In this document: positions 1 through 5,813 of the stretch, piece by piece
Layout of the letters: each line of letters begins with the position of its first letter
Position numbering within the stretch: the first letter of the stretch is position 1
IMG/VR virus record: IMGVR_UViG_3300025309_000040
Coordinates: 1 to 30,285 of that record
Direction: 5' to 3' (one strand)
Origin: a virus
Length of the DNA stretch: 30,285 nucleotides
Position numbers and translations under genes: made by a program
Notes under the pieces: generated by a model
Database searches by the model: none
Seen by the model: only the letters and a program-made list of their open reading frames with translations
Told to the model about the DNA's origin: nothing

Positions 1-139
1 CTTTTGCAGCATGAGTGCTCCTCAAAACTACCTGTGAGAATCAGTACAATATGGCCTATTATAACAGGGGTTGGGTGGAGGCGAAAGTTTTTTCTATATA
101 AAAGACCATGCTATAATTTACCGTTACTGCATAACAGCG

Positions 140-249
140 GTTTGGAGATAAAAATACCCCTATATGTTGGCGTTATTATCTCTCAACCACTATATATGGC
201 GGTTTATTAACTTAGATCAATCATCCCTGGTGCCAATCTGTGCCAATCC
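140..249. other. Possible attachment/integrase-arm region
   Basis: AT-rich stretch just beyond the integrase stop, where attP/attL usually lies. It holds two imperfect direct repeats (159-178 and 188-209, sharing CTATAT..GGCG..TTATTA) and a tandem 10-mer, GTGCCAATCT then GTGCCAATCC, just before the integrase 3' end. Such repeats could be arm-type integrase sites. No tRNA end is recognisable and no second att copy lies in the window. Bases 1-139 hold no supportable gene. Confidence 0.25.
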
Positions 250-1380
250 TCAATGATTTTTTATTTCAATACTTGTGACAGTGGTGATCGCATCCATAAG
301 CAGGGCAGCGGTCTCCTGGCTGTCGGGGATGTAGTGACTGTAGGTGGATAGCAATACGCCCACAGACTGGCCCAGGATCCCGGCAACCCGCACCGGCGGC
401 TCGCCATGCAGGAGCATAATACTGGCAGCGGTGTGACGAATGTCATGGAAGCGGATGATCGGCAGGCCAGCGGCTCGGGTAAGGTGATGGAAATGTTCGG
501 TGATGTGCTGCCTGTTCCGCGGTGTTCCGGTTCGCGTGGGGAAGATCAGATCGTTCTCCCTCCATGAATCACCAGCTGCCGCCCGCATATCCGGGATGGT
601 ATTGCGAAATTGAAAGCTGAGCGCTTCCAGTAGGCCGCGTCCCAGGCGGATGGTACGGGTACCTCGGGTAGTTTTGGGCGGCCGAAAAACAAAGCCCCCG
701 CCAATGGGCCGATAGACCTGGCGCGTGATCTTGAGCATTTCGCCAGCCCAGTCGATGTCTTTCCACTGTAGGCCGAGAATTTCACTCAGGCGCATGCCGG
801 TGGAGAACGCCAGGCGGAAAAATGGATCGGAATCACACCGCAGCAGGAAAGCGTTGACCTGGTTTTCATCCCACACCTGCACCTCGAATTTTTCAGAGCG
901 GGGAACATCTGCCATCTCGGACCAATTTTGAGCGACCAGGCCGATTTTTTTGGCATGTTTCAAGAACCCGTGCAGAATGACATGGGCGAATTTTATGGTG
1001 GGGACGCCAATGCCGCGCCGCGCCATATCATCATATAACTTTTGCACCCTGGCCGAGGACAAATCTTTGAGTTTGAGTTTTCCGATGGCCGGCTGGATGT
1101 AGGTTCTGGTAATGCGGTTATAAGTCTCAATGGTGGCCGGGCGGGACTGGGTGGCTTTGATTTTCAGCCACCGGGTCAGCAGTTCGCCGACCGTGGTCTT
1201 GGCGCTGTCATAGGTGAGGCCCTGCTGGCCCTGGCCGCGCATGGTTACGATCCATTTCAGGGCGTCGCGCCGCAGCCGGAAAGTTTTAGAGATACGCCGG
1301 CCGTCCAGAGTGACGCGGGCGGTGTAGGAACCGTTCGCCCGCTTACTAAGTTGACCCTCGCCGTGGGAGCGTTTCGCCAT
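250..1380 (-). CDS. int: Tyrosine recombinase (phage integrase)
   Basis: Site-specific recombinase that would integrate and excise the phage chromosome. Residues 1-45 resemble the AP2-like arm-binding domain. Residues 62-150 are the SAM-like core-binding domain and about 165-360 the catalytic domain. Catalytic residues visible: R197 in STGMRLSEILGL, K236 (PPKTTRG), H312 and R315 in HDIRH, and nucleophile Y347 in TYSHY. The usual LGH motif reads LGQ (Q338), a conservative change. At 376 aa the protein is full length for the family. An AGGG precedes the ATG on the minus strand. It is the left-most gene of the leftward lysogeny block and has its own promoter candidate at 1412-1441. Confidence 0.95.
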   Translation of the reverse strand: MAKRSHGEGQLSKRANGSYTARVTLDGRRISKTFRLRRDALKWIVTMRGQGQQGLTYDSAKTTVGELLTRWLKIKATQSRPATIETYNRITRTYIQPAIGKLKLKDLSSARVQKLYDDMARRGIGVPTIKFAHVILHGFLKHAKKIGLVAQNWSEMADVPRSEKFEVQVWDENQVNAFLLRCDSDPFFRLAFSTGMRLSEILGLQWKDIDWAGEMLKITRQVYRPIGGGFVFRPPKTTRGTRTIRLGRGLLEALSFQFRNTIPDMRAAAGDSWRENDLIFPTRTGTPRNRQHITEHFHHLTRAAGLPIIRFHDIRHTAASIMLLHGEPPVRVAGILGQSVGVLLSTYSHYIPDSQETAALLMDAITTVTSIEIKNH

Positions 1381-1411
1381 CGTAATCCCTGTCGCGCAAA
1401 TGTTCTAAATT

Positions 1412-1441
1412 ATTATACTGCTTTTCCGGCAGGGAGGTCAC
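1412..1441 (-). promoter_or_regulatory. Integrase promoter candidate
   Basis: On the minus strand GTGACC (1441-1436), an 18-base spacer, then a perfect TATAAT (1417-1412) about 30 bases upstream of the integrase ATG. The -35 overlaps the stop of the upstream membrane-protein gene, so int could be transcribed independently. The 12-mer AATGTTCTAAAT (1399-1410) lies at the expected start site and recurs before the late promoter. Confidence 0.5.
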
Positions 1442-2334
1442 TCCAATGACACGGTCCAGGTCCCTTCGGCCCGAACGATCAATAAAATTGGCGCTCCCGG
1501 AACGATGACAGTTCCGAAATAGGGCGCGATCTCATTGACGATAAGCTCCTTTGCATCGCCGGCCGTCCAAACAATGAAGTTGCTGTCGCCAGAAGCCTCG
1601 AATTTGGCAATAGAAGGATCGCCGACCAGATAGAGAATATTATCGCCATTTCCCTGGTAGCTACCGGGAACCGATATCATCTCCAGCGGCGCATCCTGGT
1701 AGGGGGTGATGGTTATCGACCAGGGGCCACTGGCCTGCACCTGAATCACGGATGTATTTTCACCAACGATAAAATCCATTTCGATGCGGCCTGAATAGCT
1801 GCCGATGGTGTTGACCAATAAATCAATCAACTGGCCGCCTGAATCATAATTTTGAACGATGAAATTCGATCCGCCCGAATATTCAAGATCGACAATGGCC
1901 GGGCCAACCGGATTGATCGTGATCACATCGTCACTGTTTCCCGAAAAAACCTGCGGGGGAGTCGGTTGGGTTGGCGTTGATGTGGGGCGCGGCGTTTCGG
2001 TCGGCTGCGGCGTTTTGGTTGGGGCAGCCGTTGAGGTAACAGTGGCGGTTGCCTGTACCGCCGTTGCGGATGCCTGGATGCTGGACTGGCCGGCGGCTGG
2101 TTCCTGCTCGCTCGATTTTCCGCCCGCGCCGAGCAGCAGAATAAAAAACAGCAAATAGGCAGCGCCAATCCCGGCGATGCCAAAAATGCGCTGCGAACCG
2201 CCCGCTTTTATGGACCTTATGCCCCATTTTGTGATTTCATACAGTAACCAAAACGGCAGAAAAATGATCCGGATGATCCAGACAAATAAACCAACCTTCT
2301 TTTTTGCAACCCGCGGTTGATCAGCCTGCGACAT
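1438..2334 (-). CDS. Membrane-anchored surface protein with duplicated beta domain
   Basis: Family not recognised. The 298-aa protein has a short basic N-terminus, two hydrophobic segments (about residues 14-36 and 50-70), a Thr/Pro-rich low-complexity linker (about 85-127; TKTPQPTETPRPTSTP) and two related beta-rich halves. The halves share GN(S/G)D(D/N) at the start, a (D/S)SNFIV-like core and a closing G-(P/T)-W-(S/T)-(I/V) strand. This implies an exposed tandem-domain protein on a stalk. AGGGGG sits upstream of the ATG. It lies between integrase and repressor, where genes expressed in the lysogen often sit, so a lysogenic-conversion or superinfection-exclusion role is inferred, not shown. 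Confidence 0.8.
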   Translation of the reverse strand: MSQADQPRVAKKKVGLFVWIIRIIFLPFWLLYEITKWGIRSIKAGGSQRIFGIAGIGAAYLLFFILLLGAGGKSSEQEPAAGQSSIQASATAVQATATVTSTAAPTKTPQPTETPRPTSTPTQPTPPQVFSGNSDDVITINPVGPAIVDLEYSGGSNFIVQNYDSGGQLIDLLVNTIGSYSGRIEMDFIVGENTSVIQVQASGPWSITITPYQDAPLEMISVPGSYQGNGDNILYLVGDPSIAKFEASGDSNFIVWTAGDAKELIVNEIAPYFGTVIVPGAPILLIVRAEGTWTVSLE

Positions 2335-2359
2335 TTTTACCCCTTTCTTTAATTCCCCC

Positions 2360-2387
2360 TTGCAATATAGAATAATAGTTCTATAAT
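2360..2387. promoter_or_regulatory. AT-rich palindrome with promoter-like boxes
   Basis: Lies between repressor and surface-protein gene. ATAGAA (2367-2372) and TTCTAT (2379-2384) form an inverted repeat. On the plus strand TTGCAA-16-TATAAT (2360-2365 / 2382-2387) would read antisense into the repressor gene. The minus strand offers TATATT/TATTAT -10 boxes for the surface-protein gene. The direction of any real promoter cannot be decided by eye. Confidence 0.3.
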
Positions 2388-2421
2388 ATTGGTAGCAGGA
2401 GGGTGGAATGCTGATAACTTT

Positions 2422-2898
2422 TCAGTTTGATGATTTTCCGGACTTGGGGGTCGAAATCAATTTGGCGCCGTACTTTTCCAAAATTTCCAGCGCCACCTCC
2501 TCCGCTTCGGAGGAGTATTCGGTAATGGCGCGTTCTCTGAGAGTGTTTTTGATCTCGGAGTCGATGGACTGCAGCCTGGCTAAAAACTCGGGCGGAAGGA
2601 AGTCAAACGGGATGGACTGCCTTTGATAACCCAATAATTCCAATAAAGTGTAGTCACCTAATTTTTTGCATATTTTCAATACCGTCTTATATGATGGATT
2701 ATTCCTTCCGTTAATCCATGTGTTTAAAGCCTTTTCGCCAACATCAAGAAAACGAGCAAATTCTGCCATTGATGCCAAAACACCCATATCCCTCTGCCAG
2801 TCGAGATATTTCGACATCAACCAAGAGGACGAATTAGGCTTTTCGCTCACATCTACATAATAGCAATTTTGGGAAATATTGTTAATACCTATTGACAT
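2422..2898 (-). CDS. XRE-family phage repressor (CI-like)
   Basis: Probable lysogeny repressor. A helix-turn-helix domain spans about residues 28-95: MSKYLDWQRDMG, then EFARFLDVGEKALNTWINGR, then NPSYKTVLKICKKLG. The C-terminal 60 aa are charged and helical, with no LexA/CI-type Ser-Lys peptidase signature, so induction by RecA-stimulated self-cleavage is not supported. The ATG at 2898 overlaps the -35 box of the opposing promoter and would give a nearly leaderless mRNA. A GTG at 2850 or an internal ATG at 2817 are real alternatives. It is divergent from the Cro-like gene across the operator region. Confidence 0.85.
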   Translation of the reverse strand: MSIGINNISQNCYYVDVSEKPNSSSWLMSKYLDWQRDMGVLASMAEFARFLDVGEKALNTWINGRNNPSYKTVLKICKKLGDYTLLELLGYQRQSIPFDFLPPEFLARLQSIDSEIKNTLRERAITEYSSEAEEVALEILEKYGAKLISTPKSGKSSN

Positions 2899-2920
2899 TT
2901 TCGCTACATCTCTCTATAAT
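2892..2920 (+). promoter_or_regulatory. Rightward early promoter (PR-like), perfect consensus
   Basis: TTGACA at 2892-2897, a 17-base spacer and TATAAT at 2915-2920: a perfect sigma-70 consensus. Transcription would start near 2927, ahead of the Cro-like gene, and drive the early operon. An overlapping leftward candidate, TTCTTG (2944-2939), 17 bases, TATTAT (2921-2916), would serve the repressor. Confidence 0.85.
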
Positions 2921-2921
2921 A

Positions 2922-2935
2922 TCTACATACGTAGA
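2922..2935. promoter_or_regulatory. Operator palindrome at the lysogeny switch
   Basis: TCTACATACGTAGA matches its reverse complement at 12 of 14 positions. It covers the predicted start of the rightward promoter and lies inside the spacer of the leftward one. Related half-sites occur at 2852 (TCTACATA), 2904 (CTACAT) and 2950 (GTAGA), as expected for a multi-operator switch bound by the repressor and Cro-like proteins. Confidence 0.7.
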
Positions 2936-2963
2936 AAACAAGAACAAAAGTAGATTGAGAGAA

Positions 2964-3245
2964 ATGTCCCAAACAATTCCTGAAATCACGCAGAAATATA
3001 TCGGCGACCAATCCCTTGAGAAATTTGCAAAGACTATCGGAATCGATGCCAGCCGTCAGATGGTCTGGTATTGGAAAGAGGGGAAACAGGTTCCCAGCAT
3101 CATGACGCTGTTCCGGGTGATGGGTTCTGCAACGTCCACCACGGAAGCCAAAGCGTGGGCGCGGGAATGCATCAACTCGCTGCAGGCTCAGGCCGGCATG
3201 GAATTTGAAGACACTCTCGACAAGGAAGTCGAGCGGCGCCGGTAG
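2964..3245 (+). CDS. Cro-like HTH regulator
   Basis: First gene of the rightward operon, 93 aa. Residues about 15-50 form an HTH unit (SLEKFAKTIGIDASRQMV, then WYWKEGKQVPSIMTLF), resembling Cro/XRE proteins. The open frame extends upstream to 2892, but that would begin inside the promoter. The ATG at 2964, preceded by GAGAG and 37 bases after the predicted transcript start, is preferred. Expected to antagonise the repressor at 2922-2935. Confidence 0.75.
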   Translation: MSQTIPEITQKYIGDQSLEKFAKTIGIDASRQMVWYWKEGKQVPSIMTLFRVMGSATSTTEAKAWARECINSLQAQAGMEFEDTLDKEVERRR

Positions 3246-3273
3246 GGGCACGTCAAAAGCGCAAGGAGGAGCG

Positions 3274-3366
3274 ATGAACAAAGATTTCGAGTGGAAAAAA
3301 TGGGAAGATCGGGCGGTGTATGCGGCTGCCATTGTCATTTTGATCGTACTGGTCATCTGGGGATAG
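3274..3366 (+). CDS. Small single-pass membrane protein (30 aa)
   Basis: A perfect AAGGAGGA lies five bases before the ATG. The N-terminus is charged (MNKDFEWKKWEDR) and is followed by a hydrophobic helix (about residues 14-29) ending in WG. No family recognised. It opens a run of four small membrane-protein genes after the Cro-like gene. The strong ribosome-binding site is the main reason to believe it. Confidence 0.6.
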   Translation: MNKDFEWKKWEDRAVYAAAIVILIVLVIWG

Positions 3367-3375
3367 GAGGATCTC

Positions 3376-3480
3376 ATGAAAAGCGCTTACGAAGCCGAGA
3401 AAGAAATGGCGAGGTTTGTTTGGATCATCTTTTTTGCCGTCGTTGGTTTTGGGACGTTGTGGCTGTTCGGTTTGATATAG
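3376..3480 (+). CDS. Small single-pass membrane protein (34 aa)
   Basis: Starts nine bases after the previous stop, with GGAGG upstream. The N-terminus is charged (MKSAYEAEKEMAR), then one hydrophobic helix (about residues 14-34). Same architecture as its neighbours but no obvious sequence identity with them. Function unknown. Confidence 0.55.
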   Translation: MKSAYEAEKEMARFVWIIFFAVVGFGTLWLFGLI

Positions 3481-3523
3481 CGTAGCACGATTTCATTGGT
3501 TTGTCAGAACTTCGAGGTCGAAA

Positions 3524-3628
3524 ATGAGTGATTCCAAAAAAGTCCGGACGTACATCGGTATCTTGTATGCCATCCTGGCCATTATTCTTGTTGCATCGAT
3601 CCTACTAGGAGTAATCGTATGGCCCTAA
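3524..3628 (+). CDS. Small single-pass membrane protein (34 aa)
   Basis: MSDSKKVRTY followed by a hydrophobic helix (residues 11-33). GAGG lies about nine bases upstream. Its end overlaps the next start by ten bases, suggesting translational coupling. Function unknown. Confidence 0.55.
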   Translation: MSDSKKVRTYIGILYAILAIILVASILLGVIVWP

Positions 3629-3975
3629 TCTATGTCCTGATCATCATTCTCGGGATTTTCACTGCCGGCTGGATGCTGCATTTGATCACAAGCGAACATG
3701 CGCAGGCTACCGCCAAAATGCAGCGCGAGCTGGAATCACTTTCGAGGCGGCTGAAAGATTTGGAAGAAGCGGCGGCGAAGAAACGCAATCCCTACCTGAC
3801 GGACGTCGGGCTGGAAGACGCAATCGCCCAACTGCTGGACATCAAAAATACGCTGGATTATGCGGATATTCGCAGCACGGCTCTACACGGCGTTTTGAAA
3901 CAGATTCGATCCAATCCGGGCAGCTACAACGAGGATGCCGCCAACGGGAAGCGGGATTTTGGAGGGACGAAATGA
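3619..3975 (+). CDS. Membrane-anchored coiled-coil protein
   Basis: 118 aa. An N-terminal hydrophobic helix (residues 2-22) is followed by a heptad-like charged helix (about 27-58; QRELESLSRRLKDLEEAA) and a polar C-terminal half. No family recognised. Its GGAGTAATC ribosome-binding region lies within the previous gene, and it shares an ATGA overlap with the next. Probably a cytoplasm-facing coiled coil tethered to the membrane. Exclusion or lysis-timing roles are possible but unproven. Confidence 0.65.
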   Translation: MALIYVLIIILGIFTAGWMLHLITSEHAQATAKMQRELESLSRRLKDLEEAAAKKRNPYLTDVGLEDAIAQLLDIKNTLDYADIRSTALHGVLKQIRSNPGSYNEDAANGKRDFGGTK

Positions 3976-4217
3976 GCGAGGAGGCGGTTGTAGTTTCGAT
4001 CTCCCTGCACGTCAATCAGGACGTGCAAACGCCCAACGGTCCGGGAGTCATCTGGGGGCGAATGGTCGATGGCGGCCAGACCCGAATTTTGATCGCGCAC
4101 GATCCCAAATCACTGGACGCGCTTGCCCCGGGAGTCGTGGAAGTGCTGAAGCACTATCGTGGCGGGCCATGCGTGCTGTGGAAATATCCTATCAAGCAGA
4201 TCACGCCGATCAAGTGA
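3972..4217 (+). CDS. Small beta-rich protein of unknown function
   Basis: 81 aa, starting in an ATGA overlap with the coiled-coil gene. The pattern V(Q)TPNGPGVIWGRM resembles small SH3/KOW-like beta folds that appear in phage early regions, followed by RILIAHDPKSLDAL and a C-terminal CVLWKYPIKQITPIK. No catalytic motif seen. Annotate as hypothetical. Confidence 0.65.
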   Translation: MSEEAVVVSISLHVNQDVQTPNGPGVIWGRMVDGGQTRILIAHDPKSLDALAPGVVEVLKHYRGGPCVLWKYPIKQITPIK

Positions 4218-4263
4218 GGCGTGTGATGCTGGCCTGGCTGCCCTCCTCAGTCCGGTCAGTCAC

Positions 4264-4340
4264 CCCGCCGGCGAATACCGGTAGAGCAACAATCGCCGGC
4301 GGGACCCCTCCCTCAGTCCCTCCCCGAAAATCAGAGAGGG
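4264..4340. repeat. Perfect 11-bp inverted repeat plus eroded palindromic repeat
   Basis: CCCGCCGGCGA (4264-4274) and TCGCCGGCGGG (4293-4303) pair perfectly around an 18-base loop. No T-run follows, so this is not a classic terminator. It is followed at about 4305-4340 by CCCTCCCC..CAGAGAGGG, which looks like a copy of the palindrome at 4916-4957 with part of its central stem and loop lost. It occupies the gap before the gene at 4370. Confidence 0.6.
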
Positions 4341-4369
4341 AAGAAAAGAAAGAGCAAGAAAGGAAAAAT

Positions 4370-4624
4370 ATGGCAGAAAAAATTGTACGCACAAAGTTCC
4401 GATGTGTCGAAATGGGCAAGATACCAGGATGGGGTGGGAGTGGAGCCAAGTTTCATTATTCTTACCGGTTCACCGCCGTTTCGGATGGAAGCGAAGAGAA
4501 TAAAAAGTTTTTCGCCGCTACCCCCTCTGCTGAGGTCAGAATTACCGCACTGCGCGATGATCTCTTCGAGGTCGGCGAAGAGTATTATGCCGATTTCACT
4601 TCTGCAAATCAACCATCAAATTAG
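4370..4624 (+). CDS. Conserved phage protein of unknown function
   Basis: 84 aa, with AAGGAAAA before the ATG. The pattern VRTKFRCVEM .. YRFTAVSDGSEENKKFF .. TPSAEVRI .. EVGEEYYADF is one I recognise from many phage early regions: a small beta-rich protein with 'DGS-EN--FF--TP' and 'F-VG-EYY-DF' signatures. Its biochemical role is unknown to me. The frame is open upstream to 3935 but has no ribosome-binding site there and would overlap two genes. Confidence 0.75.
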   Translation: MAEKIVRTKFRCVEMGKIPGWGGSGAKFHYSYRFTAVSDGSEENKKFFAATPSAEVRITALRDDLFEVGEEYYADFTSANQPSN

Positions 4625-4974
4625 CACTTTTACATTGGGCGGCAGTGTGGACAATGACATACTCGACAGTTCCGTAAATCGGATGGAGGCGGAGCACAAA
4701 TCGATACTAGGGATCAGTGTAATCTCCAACCCCGTCAGCGTTTGGCAACTCGGGGCCGCCCAAATCGCTCATGTCGTGAGACAGCGGCAGCGAGAAACAG
4801 ACTGTACTGACAGAGCCATTGGCACAGAGGTGTTACCTGGGTACCGCTCAGGGTGAGCCCATGACCCAAAATGACGGGACCATAAGCAGTCTGGAGCGCG
4901 GCATCCCTCCCACCCCACCCCTACCCCCTCCCCGTTTTCTGCGAAAACAGAGAGGGGAATGAGAAAGGATAAAA
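4625..4974. other. 350-base stretch without a convincing gene
   Basis: Weak coding options only: an ATG at 4683 gives 57 residues to 4856 without a ribosome-binding site, and an ATG at 4861 gives 33 residues ending inside the palindromic repeat. A 9-bp inverted repeat (TTGGGCGGC 4635-4643, GCCGCCCAA 4755-4763) encloses about 110 bases containing smaller stems such as CTCA-TGTCG-TGAG. It could be a structured RNA or a decayed gene. Confidence 0.4.
4916..4957. repeat. Palindromic CCCCTCCCC/GAGGGG repeat, copy 2
   Basis: GTTTTC (4934-4939) and GAAAAC (4943-4948) form the inner stem with loop TGC. CCCCTC (4925-4930) and GAGGGG (4952-4957) form the outer stem. It sits directly upstream of the ribosome-binding site of the gene at 4975, as related copies do at about 4305 and 23121. 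REP-like in appearance. Confidence 0.7.
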
Positions 4975-5250
4975 ATGATCAAGGTTAGAAATTCGATGGA
5001 AGTATTAAACCTGCCCGTGTGGGTGCTGATTCTGTTCATTTTGATCGCCAGGCGCAAGCGGTCGCGCAGCCTGGACGATATGGCCAACCGGCGGATTGTG
5101 ACCAACGATCTACGGTATTCGCTGCCGCTGCCGCGCACCGGGCTGGAACGCCGCCTGGTGGGCGTGTTGATGAATTGGATCGACCGCGAAGAGCACGAAC
5201 TGCAGACGTTTGAATGGCTGTTTACGGTGGCATCGGTCAAAAATAATTGA
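4975..5250 (+). CDS. Small membrane-anchored protein
   Basis: 91 aa, with GAGAAAGGA upstream. A short N-terminal hydrophobic segment (about residues 10-25; LNLPVWVLILFILIA) is followed by an RRKRSRS basic patch (inside-positive) and a soluble helical part with LERRLVGVLMNWIDREEHE. No family recognised. Its stop codon lies within the hairpin at 5247-5274. Confidence 0.65.
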   Translation: MIKVRNSMEVLNLPVWVLILFILIARRKRSRSLDDMANRRIVTNDLRYSLPLPRTGLERRLVGVLMNWIDREEHELQTFEWLFTVASVKNN

Positions 5251-5274
5251 TCTGCCGCTGGAACGGCAGATCAA
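5247..5274. terminator. Stem-loop at gene end (terminator-like, no T-run)
   Basis: TTGATCTGCCG (5247-5257) and CGGCAGATCAA (5264-5274) form a perfect 11-bp stem with a six-base loop, overlapping the TGA of the preceding gene. The downstream sequence is AGGGTGG, so intrinsic termination would be weak. It could instead stabilise the mRNA end or bind a dimeric regulator. Confidence 0.45.
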
Positions 5275-5328
5275 AGGGTGGAACCGGACGGCGCCACCCC
5301 TCCATGATAGCACAAGATCGGAGGTGCG

Positions 5329-5718
5329 ATGGAAAGAAAAGGAAAATATGAGGCTGAACTGGCGGCGATGCCGCCCGGGTTGGAGCGGGCAGTGCTGAAA
5401 GTGATATCGAAGTACGGCAGCAGCCGGCCGATCAGCCGCGGCGAGCTGGTGCTGCACGTCACTCAGAGCGGTTTTTGCGCCAGCGAGCGCCAGGTGCGAG
5501 AGACGATCAAAACGCTGCGCCGGCAAGGGCACCTGATTTGCTCCACGCCCGGCACCGATGGTGGCTATTACATGGCGCAGATCCGCATCGAATACGACAA
5601 TTTCCGCCAGGCCGAGTTTGCTGCCAAAATTTCGGACATGGCAGAGACAATGCGAACAATGGACGCCGCGGCCAGAGCTCAATTTGGCGATGGTTACCAG
5701 GTTGGGCTGGGGATATGA
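5329..5718 (+). CDS. Winged-helix-like DNA-binding protein
   Basis: 129 aa with GGAGG five bases before the ATG. Residues about 15-85 read as a winged helix: ERAVLKVISKYG, ISRGELVLHVTQSG, recognition-like SERQVRETIKTLRRQG, then a wing HLICSTPGTDGGYY. The C-terminal 45 aa are helical. Such proteins in phage early operons often regulate or assist replication. Which applies here is unknown. Confidence 0.7.
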   Translation: MERKGKYEAELAAMPPGLERAVLKVISKYGSSRPISRGELVLHVTQSGFCASERQVRETIKTLRRQGHLICSTPGTDGGYYMAQIRIEYDNFRQAEFAAKISDMAETMRTMDAAARAQFGDGYQVGLGI

Positions 5719-5813
5719 AAATCACATTCGGGTCCGTCTTGGCCGCGGTTGATGCGGCGCTGGAGGCGTGGAAGCGCGAAATGGTGAAGGCGGTGAGGAA
5801 TGATTATATCTGA
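5715..5813 (+). CDS. Small hypothetical protein (32 aa)
   Basis: Starts in an ATGA overlap with the winged-helix gene and overlaps the next start at 5800. One amphipathic helix (SVLAAVDAALEAWKREMVKAV) fills the protein. No family recognised. Belief rests on coupling and tight packing. Confidence 0.45.
   Translation: MKITFGSVLAAVDAALEAWKREMVKAVRNDYI

Noticed and set aside
61-80. GGGGTTGGGTGG near left edge as a copy of the 11293/11711 14-mer
   Set aside because: Only a partial match, likely chance.
4-210. 68-codon plus-strand frame at the left edge
   Set aside because: No ribosome-binding site, AT-rich non-coding composition, repeat-containing, and translation without recognisable features. 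Lies in the presumed attachment region.
1859-2158. Plus-strand 99-codon frame opposite the surface-protein linker
   Set aside because: Mirror of the Thr/Pro-rich linker. Gly/Val-rich translation is a by-product of that repeat.
3935-4369. Upstream extension of the gene at 4370-4624
   Set aside because: Overlaps two coupled genes and contains the inverted repeat and palindrome. The ATG at 4370 has its own AAGGA.
4848-5240. 130-codon minus-strand frame
   Set aside because: Antisense to the 4975 gene and palindromic repeat, Arg/Ser-rich shadow with no start signal.
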